The position numbers and the translations under genes are program-made. From assembly GCA_035526665.1 (NCBI GenBank), contig DATLBY010000431.1:1-29688 (forward strand): 29,688 nucleotides of DNA, read 5' to 3'. Below, piece by piece: positions 1 to 9,300 of the stretch. Position 1 is the stretch's first letter. Every line of letters starts with the position of its first letter. Origin of the DNA: DATLBY01 sp035526665. GTDB lineage: Bacteria; Acidobacteriota; Terriglobia; Bryobacterales; Bryobacteraceae. The notes below the pieces were generated by a model. It was not told the origin of the DNA. It saw only the letters and a list, made by a program, of their open reading frames with translations, and searched no databases.

Positions 1-883
1 CATGCTCGAGGAGAGCCGGGCGGGCGTCCGGCTGCTCAGCAGCGATGTGGCGCCGGATCTGCCGGAGGTCACAGGTACGGCAGGCGAGCTTCAGGCAGCA
101 GTTGTGTTGGAACGGCCGCCGGTTGCCGGTCAGTATGACTCAACCATCGCCGTCACCTCCGTGAGTCTCTTTGACGCCTGTCCCCGGAAATACTATCTGT
201 CACGCTATCTGCGGCTGGCGGGCGAGCACCCCGGATTCGTTCTGGATGACGACTTGGAATGGGAGACCCAGGAAGGCGTGGACGCCAGCGAATTCGGGCT
301 GCAGGTGCACGCGCTGCTCTCGGGGCAGGAGGTGGAAGCCGCAGCCCCGGAAGCCCGCGAACTCGCCGCCCGGTTTCCAAAGAGCGCGCTCGGCAAAGAA
401 GTTGCCGGCGCCCGGCGCGTGGAACGCGAGTTCGATTTTCTGATCGCGTTGGACGATGTGGTGCTGCGCGGCCAGATCGATCTCTGGTACGAAGGCCGGG
501 AGGGCGTGGTCATCGTCGATTACAAGACCGACCAGGTGAAGGGCCCGGTCGATCCGGAGCGCGCCGCTTCCTACCGGTTACAGCTGCAAATCTATGCGCT
601 GGCATTGCAGGAATTCACCGGAGCGCCCGTTGCCCGGGCTTATCTCTATTTCCTGCGTTCGGATCAGGTGATCGAAGTCGACTTGTCCCCGCTTCAGCTC
701 GAAGCGGCACGGGAGACAGTGCGCCGTCTCCGCTGGGCTCAAAATGCAGTGGAATTTCCGCTTACGGAAGGGGAGCATTGCCGGCGATGCGAATACTACC
801 GGGGAGCGTGTCCTGCGGGAAAAGGGAGGCTGGCGGTCAGGACTTCTGCTGCGCTGCCATTTTCTTCTGCAGCGCGTCCATGA
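1..883 (+). CDS. RecB/AddA-type PD-(D/E)XK nuclease, C-terminal fragment
   Basis: The gene is open at the left edge, so only about 293 C-terminal residues are visible. They form a RecB-family nuclease domain of the kind found at the end of UvrD-like recombination helicases (AddA/RecB/AdnA), which resect double-strand breaks in the cytoplasm. Numbering from the first in-window Met (base 2): His103 in FGLQVHALL, Asp160 in GQID, Asp173 and Lys175 in VDYKT, and the QxxxY-type helix at 194-200. Cys60 plus Cys260, Cys263 and Cys270 make the C...CxxCx6C pattern of Fe-S (iron-staple) nucleases such as AddB and Cas4. The helicase part, if present, lies outside the window. The last 47 bases overlap the convergent anti-sigma gene. 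The nuclease domain is certain; which helicase subfamily it belongs to is not. Confidence 0.85.
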   Translation, partial: MLEESRAGVRLLSSDVAPDLPEVTGTAGELQAAVVLERPPVAGQYDSTIAVTSVSLFDACPRKYYLSRYLRLAGEHPGFVLDDDLEWETQEGVDASEFGLQVHALLSGQEVEAAAPEARELAARFPKSALGKEVAGARRVEREFDFLIALDDVVLRGQIDLWYEGREGVVIVDYKTDQVKGPVDPERAASYRLQLQIYALALQEFTGAPVARAYLYFLRSDQVIEVDLSPLQLEAARETVRRLRWAQNAVEFPLTEGEHCRRCEYYRGACPAGKGRLAVRTSAALPFSSAARP

Positions 884-1082
884 GGCGGGTTCGCACATCT
901 TCGGGGATGGTCTGGGGCTCCATGCCCTTGTACACCTGAAGGGTCTTCTTGGTGGTGTCCACGATGACCCAGCAGTTCGGGCACTCGCTCACGTGAGCTT
1001 CCAGCTTCTTGCGAACCTCAGGGCCTACCGATTCGTCCAGAAACTCGTTCAACTCGTTCAAGAAGTCCTTACAGGTAAGCAA
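837..1082 (-). CDS. zinc-finger anti-sigma factor (ZAS type)
   Basis: A small cytoplasmic protein of 81 residues that likely sequesters the sigma factor encoded just upstream. The zinc-binding anti-sigma motif HxxxCxxC is seen as HVSECPNC (His30, Cys34, Cys37), and an N-terminal amphipathic helix (residues 5-25) precedes it. There is no transmembrane segment, so it belongs to the soluble anti-sigma group. Its start lies inside the 3' end of the sigma gene (14-base overlap), which suggests translational coupling. Its 3' end overlaps the opposing nuclease gene. The signal it senses cannot be told; soluble ZAS proteins are often, but not always, redox sensors. Confidence 0.82.
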   Translation of the reverse strand: MLTCKDFLNELNEFLDESVGPEVRKKLEAHVSECPNCWVIVDTTKKTLQVYKGMEPQTIPEDVRTRLMDALQKKMAAQQKS

Positions 1083-1692
1083 ATACGTCGTCTCCCTTCC
1101 GTTTGAAGAACCTGGTCAGCTTTTCGCGCAACTGCAGACGGGCCCGCAACAAACGGCTCTTTACCGCCGGAATCGAAATGTCCAGGGCAGCTGCTGTCTC
1201 CTCAGTGGACAATTCTTCGATGTCGCGCAGTACGAAAACGGTTCGAAAAGCTGGCCGGAGACTTTCCACAGCCTTGTCCAGAATGTCCCGGATCTCCTCC
1301 CTGGAATATTTCTGCTCCGGATCGTCCTCCCAGACGGCGATTTCCCGGGCCATGATGTCTTCGCCCGTGTCCGTAGGCTCGTCGAGCGAGACAGTCTTGT
1401 CGGATTTACGTTTGCGAAGCTTCATGAGCGCCTCGTTTACCGCGATCCGCACGATCCAGGTATAAAATTTAGAGTTTCCCTGGAATGTGTCCAAATGGGA
1501 GTAGGCTTTGAGGAAGGTCTCCTGCAGAACGTCCTCGGCGTCTTCATCGTTCTGAGTGATGTGTTTAGCCAGCCGGAAGATCTTCCGCTGGTAATGTTCC
1601 ACCAGTTCCGTGAAGGCCGCGGAGTCGCCGCCCCGCGCCCGCTCCAGTAGCGGCGTTTCGTCGAATATATCGGCTGGAGTGACTGGAGTCAT
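1069..1692 (-). CDS. ECF-type RNA polymerase sigma-70 factor
   Basis: This 207-residue protein has the two-domain layout of extracytoplasmic-function sigma factors. Region 2 (about residues 22-92) contains the core-binding and -10 recognition helices, with the acidic stretch NDEDAEDVLQETFLKAY and the YTWIVRIAVNEALMKLRKRK segment. Region 4 (about 145-198) holds the helix-turn-helix LSTEETAAALDISIPAVKSR. The start at 1692 leaves a normal N-terminus. A cotranscribed anti-sigma gene follows with a 14-base overlap, so this is a sigma/anti-sigma pair. It diverges from thrS across a 73-base gap holding a possible minus-strand -10 (TATCAT, near 1711-1716). The regulon cannot be deduced from the window. 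Confidence 0.93.
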   Translation of the reverse strand: MTPVTPADIFDETPLLERARGGDSAAFTELVEHYQRKIFRLAKHITQNDEDAEDVLQETFLKAYSHLDTFQGNSKFYTWIVRIAVNEALMKLRKRKSDKTVSLDEPTDTGEDIMAREIAVWEDDPEQKYSREEIRDILDKAVESLRPAFRTVFVLRDIEELSTEETAAALDISIPAVKSRLLRARLQLREKLTRFFKRKGDDVFAYL

Positions 1693-1765
1693 CGGTCCAA
1701 AGTTTCTCTCTCATGATACGCTGAAACTTCACCCGCTGGACTTTTTCGGGCAGGTTCAATCTAAA

Positions 1766-3706
1766 ATGAGCAGCATTACCATTACTTTGCCTGACGGCAG
1801 TTCTCAACAGGTCCTGGCAGGCACAACCCCCCTGGATATCGCGAAATCCATTGGGAGCCGACTGGCGGACGATGCCGTGGCTTCCCGATTTAACGGTGAG
1901 TTGTACGATCTTACGCGTCCCCTGGAGCAGGAAGGCTCGCTCCAGATCCTTACGTCAAAAAATCCGGAAGCTTTGGAGGTGTACAGGCACTCCACTGCCC
2001 ATCTGCTTGCCCTGGCGGTTCAGCAGTTATTCCCCGAAACGAAGCTGGGAATCGGGCCACCCACCGAAGCGGGCTTCTACTACGATTTTCAGCGCGACAC
2101 GCCGTTCACTCCGGAAGATCTCGAGAAGATTGAGGCCCGGATGTGGGAGCTGCAATCTCAAAATCTGCCGTACGAACGTAAATTGTCGCCCAAGGCCGAA
2201 GGGCTGAAGAAATATCAGCAGATGGGCGAAGCGATGAAGTGCGAGCTGATCGATGAAAAAGCGGAAGATATCTTCTCGGAATACACGCTTGGCCCCACCT
2301 TCATCGATTTCTGCCGCGGCCCCCACGTCCCCACCACGGCCCGCATCAAGGCTTTCAAGCTTCTCTCGATTGCCGGAGCGTACTGGAAGGGCGACGAAAA
2401 AAATCACAAGATGCAGCGCATTTATGGCACTGCATTCTTCAATAAGAAGGATCTTGACGAATATCTGAAGCGGCTGGAAGAGGCGAAAAAGCGGGATCAC
2501 CGAAAGCTCGGCCAGGAGCTGGATCTCTTCAGCATCCAGGAACTGGCCGGTCCGGGCCTGATCTTCTTCCATCCCAAAGGCGGCGTCGTCCGCAAGATGC
2601 TCGAGGACTGGATGCGCGACCAGTACATCAAGCGCGGCTACTCGCTGGTGTACACGCCGCACATCGCGCGCTCCGATCTGTGGAAGACCTCCGGCCACTA
2701 TAACTTCTACTCGGAAAACATGTTCAAACGGATGGAGTTGGACGATGCCGAATATCAGCTGAAGCCGATGAACTGCCCGTTCCACATCCTGATCTATGCG
2801 GACAAGATGCATAGCTATCGCGACCTGCCGGTCCGCCTGGGTGAGCTGGGCACCGTCTACCGCTACGAGCGGTCCGGCGTGATGCACGGCCTGCTCCGCG
2901 TCCGCGGTTTCACGCAGGATGACGCGCATATCTTCTGTACTCCCGAGCAGGTGGAGGATGAAGTGGTGAACTGCCTGCAGTTTGCCATCGACGTCCTGAC
3001 CACCTTCGGCTTCGACAAGTATGAAGCGGAATTGTCCACCTGGGATGGAGGCGCCAGCGGGAAGTATGACGGCAGCCCCGAGCAGTGGAACCTGGCGGAA
3101 TCGGCTCTCAAGAAAGCGACTGACCGGCTGAACCTGAAAGTGAAGCTAATGACCGATGAGGCGGCCTTCTATGGGCCAAAAATCGACATGAAGCTGGTGG
3201 ATGCCATCGGACGGCAGTGGCAGTTGTCCACCGTTCAGTTTGACTTTACGCTGCCGCGCCGCTTCGGCTTGGAATATATCGCGGAGGACGGTAAGGCGCA
3301 TCAGCCCCTGATGGTGCACCGCGCGCTCTACGGATCCGTCGAACGATTCTTCGGAATCCTTTTGGAACATTACGCCGGCGCGTTCCCGGTATGGCTTGCC
3401 CCCATACAGGCGACCGTGCTGCCCATTACCGATCGTCAAATGGACTACGCCAAGCAGGTGCGAGACCGGTTGTTTGCCGCCGGCATTCGAGTGACGCTGG
3501 ACGACCGCAATGAAAAAGTGAACCTGAAGATCCGCGATGCGCAGATGCAGAAGATTCCCTACATGTTGGTGGTAGGTGACCGCGAGGCGCAGAACGATGC
3601 GGTGTCGGTTCGGAATCGGAAACTGGGGGACCTGGGGGCGAAGCCGGTGGACGAGTTCCTGGCCGATATCCAGAAACTCATCCAGTCTAAGGCGACGTCC
3701 GAATAG
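1766..3706 (+). CDS. thrS: threonyl-tRNA synthetase
   Basis: Class II synthetase that charges tRNA-Thr with threonine; 646 residues, close to the E. coli length (642). The order is N-terminal TGS domain (1-64, starting ITITLPDGS), editing/SAD domain (HSTAHLLALAVQQLFP, then a GPPTEAGFYYDF stretch), class II catalytic core, and a C-terminal anticodon-binding domain from about residue 545. The zinc ligands that select threonine are visible: Cys337 in MNCPF, His388 in DDAHIF and His518 in MVHRA. Motif 2 is RYERSGVMHGLLRVRGF. The open frame extends upstream to 1610, but the ATG at 1766 puts the TGS domain at the N-terminus as in orthologues and avoids overlap with the divergent sigma gene. The Shine-Dalgarno is weak. 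Confidence 0.97.
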   Translation: MSSITITLPDGSSQQVLAGTTPLDIAKSIGSRLADDAVASRFNGELYDLTRPLEQEGSLQILTSKNPEALEVYRHSTAHLLALAVQQLFPETKLGIGPPTEAGFYYDFQRDTPFTPEDLEKIEARMWELQSQNLPYERKLSPKAEGLKKYQQMGEAMKCELIDEKAEDIFSEYTLGPTFIDFCRGPHVPTTARIKAFKLLSIAGAYWKGDEKNHKMQRIYGTAFFNKKDLDEYLKRLEEAKKRDHRKLGQELDLFSIQELAGPGLIFFHPKGGVVRKMLEDWMRDQYIKRGYSLVYTPHIARSDLWKTSGHYNFYSENMFKRMELDDAEYQLKPMNCPFHILIYADKMHSYRDLPVRLGELGTVYRYERSGVMHGLLRVRGFTQDDAHIFCTPEQVEDEVVNCLQFAIDVLTTFGFDKYEAELSTWDGGASGKYDGSPEQWNLAESALKKATDRLNLKVKLMTDEAAFYGPKIDMKLVDAIGRQWQLSTVQFDFTLPRRFGLEYIAEDGKAHQPLMVHRALYGSVERFFGILLEHYAGAFPVWLAPIQATVLPITDRQMDYAKQVRDRLFAAGIRVTLDDRNEKVNLKIRDAQMQKIPYMLVVGDREAQNDAVSVRNRKLGDLGAKPVDEFLADIQKLIQSKATSE

Positions 3707-3709
3707 CCG

Positions 3710-4840
3710 ATGGCAGCGGCCGCAGCCTGGGTCCTGCTCGCTCTCCTTGCCGGGTCGCTTGTCTATTGCGTACTTGTGGTAATCGCCGCGCTGAAATACG
3801 CGCGCGTTCCTCCGGCGGCTGCCTCCAGCGACCCGCCCATCAGTATCCTGAAGCCTCTCGCCGGGGCCGATGAGGGACTCGAGGAGAACCTTCGATCGTT
3901 CTTCACGCAAGCGTACCCAAGCTATGAAGTACTCTGCGCCGTCCGCCATGATACGGACCCCGCGGTGGCCGTGGTGCGCCGTCTCCAGTTGGCGTTCCCT
4001 CACATTCCCTCCCGCCTGATAATAACCGGCGAGCCGCCGTATGCGAACGCAAAGGTCTACAGTCTTCACAAGATGTTGGAGGCTGCCCGCCACGACATTC
4101 TGGTGATGAGTGACAGCGACATACGCGTCGGCCGTGGCATGCTTCAGACTGTATCGGCCGAATTCGTTGATCCGCGTTTGGGCGTTGCCACTTGCCCCTA
4201 CCGCGCGGTGGCCGGCGGCAGCGTCTGGTCGAGGTTGGAGGCGATCGGCATGAACACCGAGTTCATCGCGGGTGTGCTGGTGGCCCGCATGCTCGAAGGA
4301 ATGAAGTTCGCCGTGGGACCGACGATAGTCGCACGCCGCCAGACGCTGCAGGCGATCGGCGGCTTCGACCGGCTGGCCGGTTATCTGGCCGAGGACTTCG
4401 TCATGGGCGGCCTGGCTGTGGAGGCCGGCTGGAAAGTCATCCTATCGTCGTATGTGGTGGAACACCGGATTGGCTCCGAGCCGGTGAGCGCTAATATGGC
4501 TCACAGGCTGCGCTGGGCCCGCAGCACGCGCCGTTCGCGCCCCGCCGGCTACATTGGTCAGCTCTTCACATTCACCTGGCCGCTGGCGATCGCGCTGTTA
4601 TTGCTCCAGCCGGGTTGGATTCTCTTGTTCCTGGGCGCGGTTTTGTTTCGTCTTGCCGCTGCACTCGCAACCTCGGGCGGCATCTTGAATGCCCCTGATA
4701 AAGGCCGGATCGATCTGCTGCTTCTGCAGGATCTCCTCAGCTTTTCCTTTTGGATTGCGGGCTTCTTCGGGAATACAATACTATGGCGCGGCCGGAAATA
4801 TTATCTGAAGCCGGATGGAACTTTTGAGCTCGTCCGCTAA
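3710..4840 (+). CDS. GT21-like membrane glycosyltransferase, HpnI-like
   Basis: A 376-residue inverting family 2/21 glycosyltransferase. It has an N-terminal membrane helix (5-28), a GT-A catalytic domain (about 42-280) and C-terminal hydrophobic segments (285-325 and 335-360). Key sites are SDSD (Asp135/Asp137, nucleotide-sugar/metal), the acceptor-site Asp229 in LAEDF, and the RLRW motif (266-269), equivalent to the (Q/R)xxRW of ceramide glucosyltransferases. The context GGFDRLAGYLAEDF...YVVEHRIG matches HpnI, which adds N-acetylglucosamine to bacteriohopanetetrol. Hopanoids are established in Acidobacteria, so a hopanoid or other lipid sugar acceptor is the favoured inference. No other hop/hpn gene lies in the window. 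It starts 3 bases after the thrS stop, so the two are probably cotranscribed. Confidence 0.8.
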   Translation: MAAAAAWVLLALLAGSLVYCVLVVIAALKYARVPPAAASSDPPISILKPLAGADEGLEENLRSFFTQAYPSYEVLCAVRHDTDPAVAVVRRLQLAFPHIPSRLIITGEPPYANAKVYSLHKMLEAARHDILVMSDSDIRVGRGMLQTVSAEFVDPRLGVATCPYRAVAGGSVWSRLEAIGMNTEFIAGVLVARMLEGMKFAVGPTIVARRQTLQAIGGFDRLAGYLAEDFVMGGLAVEAGWKVILSSYVVEHRIGSEPVSANMAHRLRWARSTRRSRPAGYIGQLFTFTWPLAIALLLLQPGWILLFLGAVLFRLAAALATSGGILNAPDKGRIDLLLLQDLLSFSFWIAGFFGNTILWRGRKYYLKPDGTFELVR

Positions 4841-4898
4841 ACACGCCGTGTTATCTTTCCCTATGGGCTGAGTCCATACTGAAAAAGAGGAGATCCCC

Positions 4899-6260
4899 AT
4901 GCAAACAACTCCGGCAAGAAGACAGTTCTTGAAAGTTGCCTCGGCGGCGATTGCCACGGCGCAGTTCCCAATATTGGGCGCCAATGACCGCATCAATATC
5001 GGCATTGTCGGCCTCGGCGGCCGCGGGAACGACCACATGAAGGCCTATTCGAACCTGGACTCCGAGGCGAGAATAGCCGGTCTCTGCGATGTGAATCAGG
5101 CTGCGCGCGAGCGTGGGGTCGCCACCGTCCGGAAGCTGAAGGGCTACGAGTCGAAAGAGTTCTCCGATATGCGCCGGATGTTCGAGTCCAAGGAAATTGA
5201 CGCGGTCTCTATCACGACGCCGAATCACTGGCACGCGCTCGCCACCATTTGGGCTTGCCAGGCCGGGAAAGATGTCTACGTCGAGAAGCCTGCCAGCCAT
5301 AACGTGTACGAGGGATACCAGATGGTGAAGGCGGCTCGAAAATACAACCGCATGGTGCAAGTCGGCTCACAAAGCCGCTCCATGCCGCATAAAATGCGCG
5401 CCGTGCAATTGGTCCGCGAGGGCGCTATTGGGCAGATTTATCATGTCCGCGGCGAGTGCTTCCGCCGCCGCTTCTCCATCGGCCACACGCCTGACGAGCC
5501 GGTACCTCCGGGTCTGAATTGGGATCAGTTCCTTGGCCCCGCGCAAATGAAGCCATACAGCAAGAACAAGTTCGCCTACAACTGGCACTGGTTCTGGGAC
5601 ACCGGCAACGGCGACATCGGAAACCAGGGAGTCCATGAGATGGACGTGGCGCTGTGGGCGCTTGGCCGCCCCGGTTGGCCCGTGTCGGTGACCACGTCCG
5701 GCGGCAAGTTCGTTTGGAAGGACGATCAGGAGACGCCGAACACCGAACATACCGTCTTCAACTTCGGCGATGTCGAGATGACTTTCGACGTACGCAATCT
5801 TCCTACGCCGCCCGAGGGCTTGGGCGGATTGCGGGGCCCCAACTATGTCGGCAATATTTTCTTCGGAAGCGCCGGCTTTCTGGTGGTTGACCACGGTGGC
5901 GTCCAGGTGTATAAAAGCTCGGCCCCGGACGTGAGCGGAGAGGCGGCGCGTGGAGCCGGCGCCGGCAACCGGGAAAAATACGAGAAAGTGGTGGACGAGA
6001 AGTCCAACAACGAGGATACCGAGCCCCACATGCAGAACTTCTTTTCCGCGATTCGCGCCCGGGATTACAAACTGCTGCATGCCGAAATCGAGATTGGCGC
6101 GCGCTCCGCGGCTTTCTGCCACCTGGCAAACATCGCGTACCGGCTTGGAAGGACCCTCAAGATCGACCCGGCGAGCGGGCGCTTCGTGGGCGATGCCGAG
6201 GCCAATGCCATGTTGACGCGCAAATACCGGGCGCCATATATTGTCCCCGAGAACGTCTAG
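4899..6260 (+). CDS. Tat-exported Gfo/Idh/MocA family oxidoreductase
   Basis: An NAD(P)-dependent sugar or polyol oxidoreductase of 453 residues. A twin-arginine leader (RRQFLK, residues 7-12, then an Ala-rich stretch to about 28) implies folded export to the periplasm, as known for Zymomonas glucose-fructose oxidoreductase. The Rossmann motif GIVGLGGRG (35-43) and the family EKP motif (129-131, in YVEKPASHN) follow, then the alpha/beta C-terminal domain. A good ribosome site GAGGAG (4887-4892) sits 6 bases before the ATG. It stands 58 bases after the glycosyltransferase and 70 bases before the first TonB receptor. Such proteins are numerous in Acidobacteria and Planctomycetes and act on varied carbohydrates, so the substrate stays unknown. 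Confidence 0.9.
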   Translation: MQTTPARRQFLKVASAAIATAQFPILGANDRINIGIVGLGGRGNDHMKAYSNLDSEARIAGLCDVNQAARERGVATVRKLKGYESKEFSDMRRMFESKEIDAVSITTPNHWHALATIWACQAGKDVYVEKPASHNVYEGYQMVKAARKYNRMVQVGSQSRSMPHKMRAVQLVREGAIGQIYHVRGECFRRRFSIGHTPDEPVPPGLNWDQFLGPAQMKPYSKNKFAYNWHWFWDTGNGDIGNQGVHEMDVALWALGRPGWPVSVTTSGGKFVWKDDQETPNTEHTVFNFGDVEMTFDVRNLPTPPEGLGGLRGPNYVGNIFFGSAGFLVVDHGGVQVYKSSAPDVSGEAARGAGAGNREKYEKVVDEKSNNEDTEPHMQNFFSAIRARDYKLLHAEIEIGARSAAFCHLANIAYRLGRTLKIDPASGRFVGDAEANAMLTRKYRAPYIVPENV

Positions 6261-6330
6261 CGCAGCAGCGGCTACGGCGGTAAGATAGTCAGCGCGGATA
6301 GCAGCTTCCCATGTCAGGAGGAATTCCGTT

Positions 6331-9300
6331 ATGACCGAGAGAAAGTTGCAGAAGGGCTTTTCCGTTGGGTTGGCCGCCTTTCTGTCTTCCATGCTTCTGC
6401 TCGCCCAAACCATATCGGGCGACCTGGTGGTCAGCGTCGTCGATCCCTCTGGAGCGGCGGTCGCCGACAGTAAACTCACTCTGGTTGAAGTGGACACCAG
6501 TATCAAGCACGAGTCCGTCACGGACTCCCTTGGTAACGCGCTTTTCTATCAGTTGAAGCCCGGCCTGTACCAGCTTGCCGTGGAGGCCTCCGGCTTCCGC
6601 AAATCCGAAGTCAGCGATATCCGGATTCAAGTGGGCCAGCGCGCCCGCGTCGATGTGAAGCTGCAGGTGGGCGCAGTGAACGAATCAGTCACGGTGTCGG
6701 CCGAAAGCACTACGCTGCTGAATGCCGAAAGCGCCGCTCTTGGCCAGGTGCTGGACCAGCGTTCGATCATTAACCTGCCGTTGAGCGGCCGGAACTTCAT
6801 ACAACTGGCGGCGCTGTCGGCCGGCGCGATTCCCATTGGAATCGCCAATTCACCCGCCTCCAGCTGGACCGGACGGGGAGACATGACGCTCTCGATAGCC
6901 GGTGGCCGCGAGTCCAACAACAGTTTTTTGTTAAACGGTATTGAGACCCGCAACGCCCGCTTCGGCAGTGTTGGCGTGCGCCCTTCTATTGAGGCTATTC
7001 AGGAGTTCAAGATTCAACGCTCCACCTTCGGAGCCGAGTTTGGACGCAGCGCCGCCATCATCAATACGACCATGCGCGCCGGCACAAACCAGCTCCACGG
7101 CAGTGTCTTCGATTTCTTCCAGAACCGCGAGCTCAATGCCAACGATTTCTTTCTGAACCGCACCAACCGCGCGAAACCGCCGCTCAATCAGCACAACTTT
7201 GGGACAGCCGTCGGCGGCCCGGTGCTGATTCCGAAATTGTATAAAGGCCGCAACCGCACCTTCTGGTTCTTCAACTATGAAGGCTTTCGCCAGCGCGTCA
7301 GTTCGGCGGCAACGGCCATCTATCCGTCGCGCGCCCAGCTGGAAGGCAACCTGGCCGACGATAGCGCCGGTACCGGCATGTTGCCGCGAAATTCTCCCGT
7401 CTGCCTGGCCAATGCGGCCGCGCGCAAATGCGTGGATGTGATCGATCCCAACACCGGTGTTCCGTTCCCGGGAAACATCATCCCGGCGAGCCGCATCGAT
7501 GCCACCGACCGCATCGCTTTTCAGTTCATCCCCACTCCCAACGTCGCGGTCCCGGTGAACTCGGCTGCCTTCCCCAGCTTCAACACCGTTGGAACGCCGC
7601 CCGTCATCAACGACTGGGATCAATACAATATGCGGATCGACCATCAGGTAACCACGCGTGACCAGATCTTCGGCACCTATTCCTGGTCGGACGAAACACG
7701 CGATGTGAAGGCGCTTCGTCCACTCGGCGGAGAGGGTTTTCCGTTGGCGAACCGTCTGGTTACGGCCACCTGGACGCACACTTTCTCGCCCGCCATCCTG
7801 AACGAATTCCGCTTCGGCTTTAATCGCAGCCGCACCTTCCGCCTGGCGGAAACCTCCTTCACCCAAAACTATACCCGCGACTTATTTAAGATAAAGAACG
7901 CCACCGATCAACCCATGGTCTTTGGCGTTCCCAACTTCTCCATCCAGGGCTTCAGCGCCATCGGCTCGCTGTCCCAAGCCATCGGCGCTACCGATGAAAA
8001 CCTGCAGTATACCGACAACTTGAGCCTGATCCGCGGCAAGCACAACTTCCGCACAGGCTTCCAGCTCAGCCGTCAGTCGTATTTTCAACTCACCAACTTC
8101 TCCGGTAACCCGACCTTTACTTTCGACGGCCGGTATACGGGCACGCAAACGGCCGGATACGGCCTCGCCGACTTCCTTCTAGGGATCCCGGGCCGCGCCC
8201 AGGCCGCGATCGGCGACGGTAGCCAGGACATGCGCTCCAACTACTATGGGATCTATGTGCAGGACGACTGGCGCCTGGCTTCAAACTTCACCATCAACAT
8301 CGGCCCGCGTTACGAATTTGCCCGCTCCCCCGTGGAAATTCGGAACAAGAGTCTCTACTTCAATCCGGAACAGGGACGAGTGATCCTGGCTGGCCAAGGC
8401 GTGCGTCCCGATATCGTGGATCCCGACTTCAATAACTTCGCGCCCCGCTTCGGCTTCACCTGGAGTCCGGCGCTGGTGAAAAGTATGGTGGTCCGCGGCG
8501 GCTTCGGCATATATTACGCCACGGACAATTTCAACGAGGAGCAATTCAAGGCTATCGGGCCGCCCATCTTTCAAGCCCAGACACTGGACGGTAATCCGCG
8601 GATCCCCGATCTCTTCATGCGCGACATGCTGCCGAGCTTCAACGCCTCGCCCAACCTCAGTCCGTTTACTTTCGATCGACTAAACCGGACGCCTTACCTG
8701 AACCAGTGGAGCTTCGGTATTCAGAAGGCCTTCGGCTCCAATTGGGTATTCGACGCGGAGTACACCGGCAGCCAGGGAAACAAGATGCCGCAGCGCCGCA
8801 ACCTGAACGCCGGCCGCGTGGATCCCACTGGTACCATCCCCATCAACCAGCGCACTCCGTATCCTCAATTCGGCGCGGGTATGCTCATCACCTACAACGG
8901 AGGCTGGACGAGTTTCAACGCTCTCACCACCAAGATCGAGCGCCGCTATGCGGCGGGCCTCTACCTGCTCGGATCCTATACCTGGCAAAAAAACCTCGAC
9001 CTCGGTGCTACCGACGACTTCTCCACCATCTCGGCGGACTTTAAAAAATGGGACAAGGGTCACAGCACCCTCGATGTCCCCCATCGTTTCGTCGCCAGCT
9101 TCAACTACGAAATTCCTTTTGGCCGGGGCCAAAAATATTTCTCGCGCATGAACCGCGTCACCGACCTGCTGCTGGGTGGCTGGCAGATGAACGGGATTGC
9201 GACGTTTGCCCAGGGCCAGTTCCAGACGTTGAATTTGGGTTCGGACTGGATACTGGTGGGCAGCTTCTCACGTTCGATCCCCAACATCATCGGGGATGCG

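Noticed and set aside
1737..1765. TGGACT-17-TCTAAA as a promoter for thrS
   Set aside because: The -10 would abut the ATG, placing the transcript start inside the coding sequence. The N-terminus matches other ThrS proteins, so the start is right and the promoter must be elsewhere.
2027..2929. 300-codon open frame antisense to thrS
   Set aside because: It lies entirely within a conserved synthetase gene, with low-complexity, motif-free translation.
4840..4852. AACAC-GCC-GTGTT hairpin after the glycosyltransferase gene
   Set aside because: Only five weak pairs, a three-base loop and no T-run; not convincing as a terminator.
6931..7866. 311-codon open frame antisense to the first receptor
   Set aside because: A shadow of the receptor's reading frame, with Arg/Gly/Ala-rich translation and no domain.
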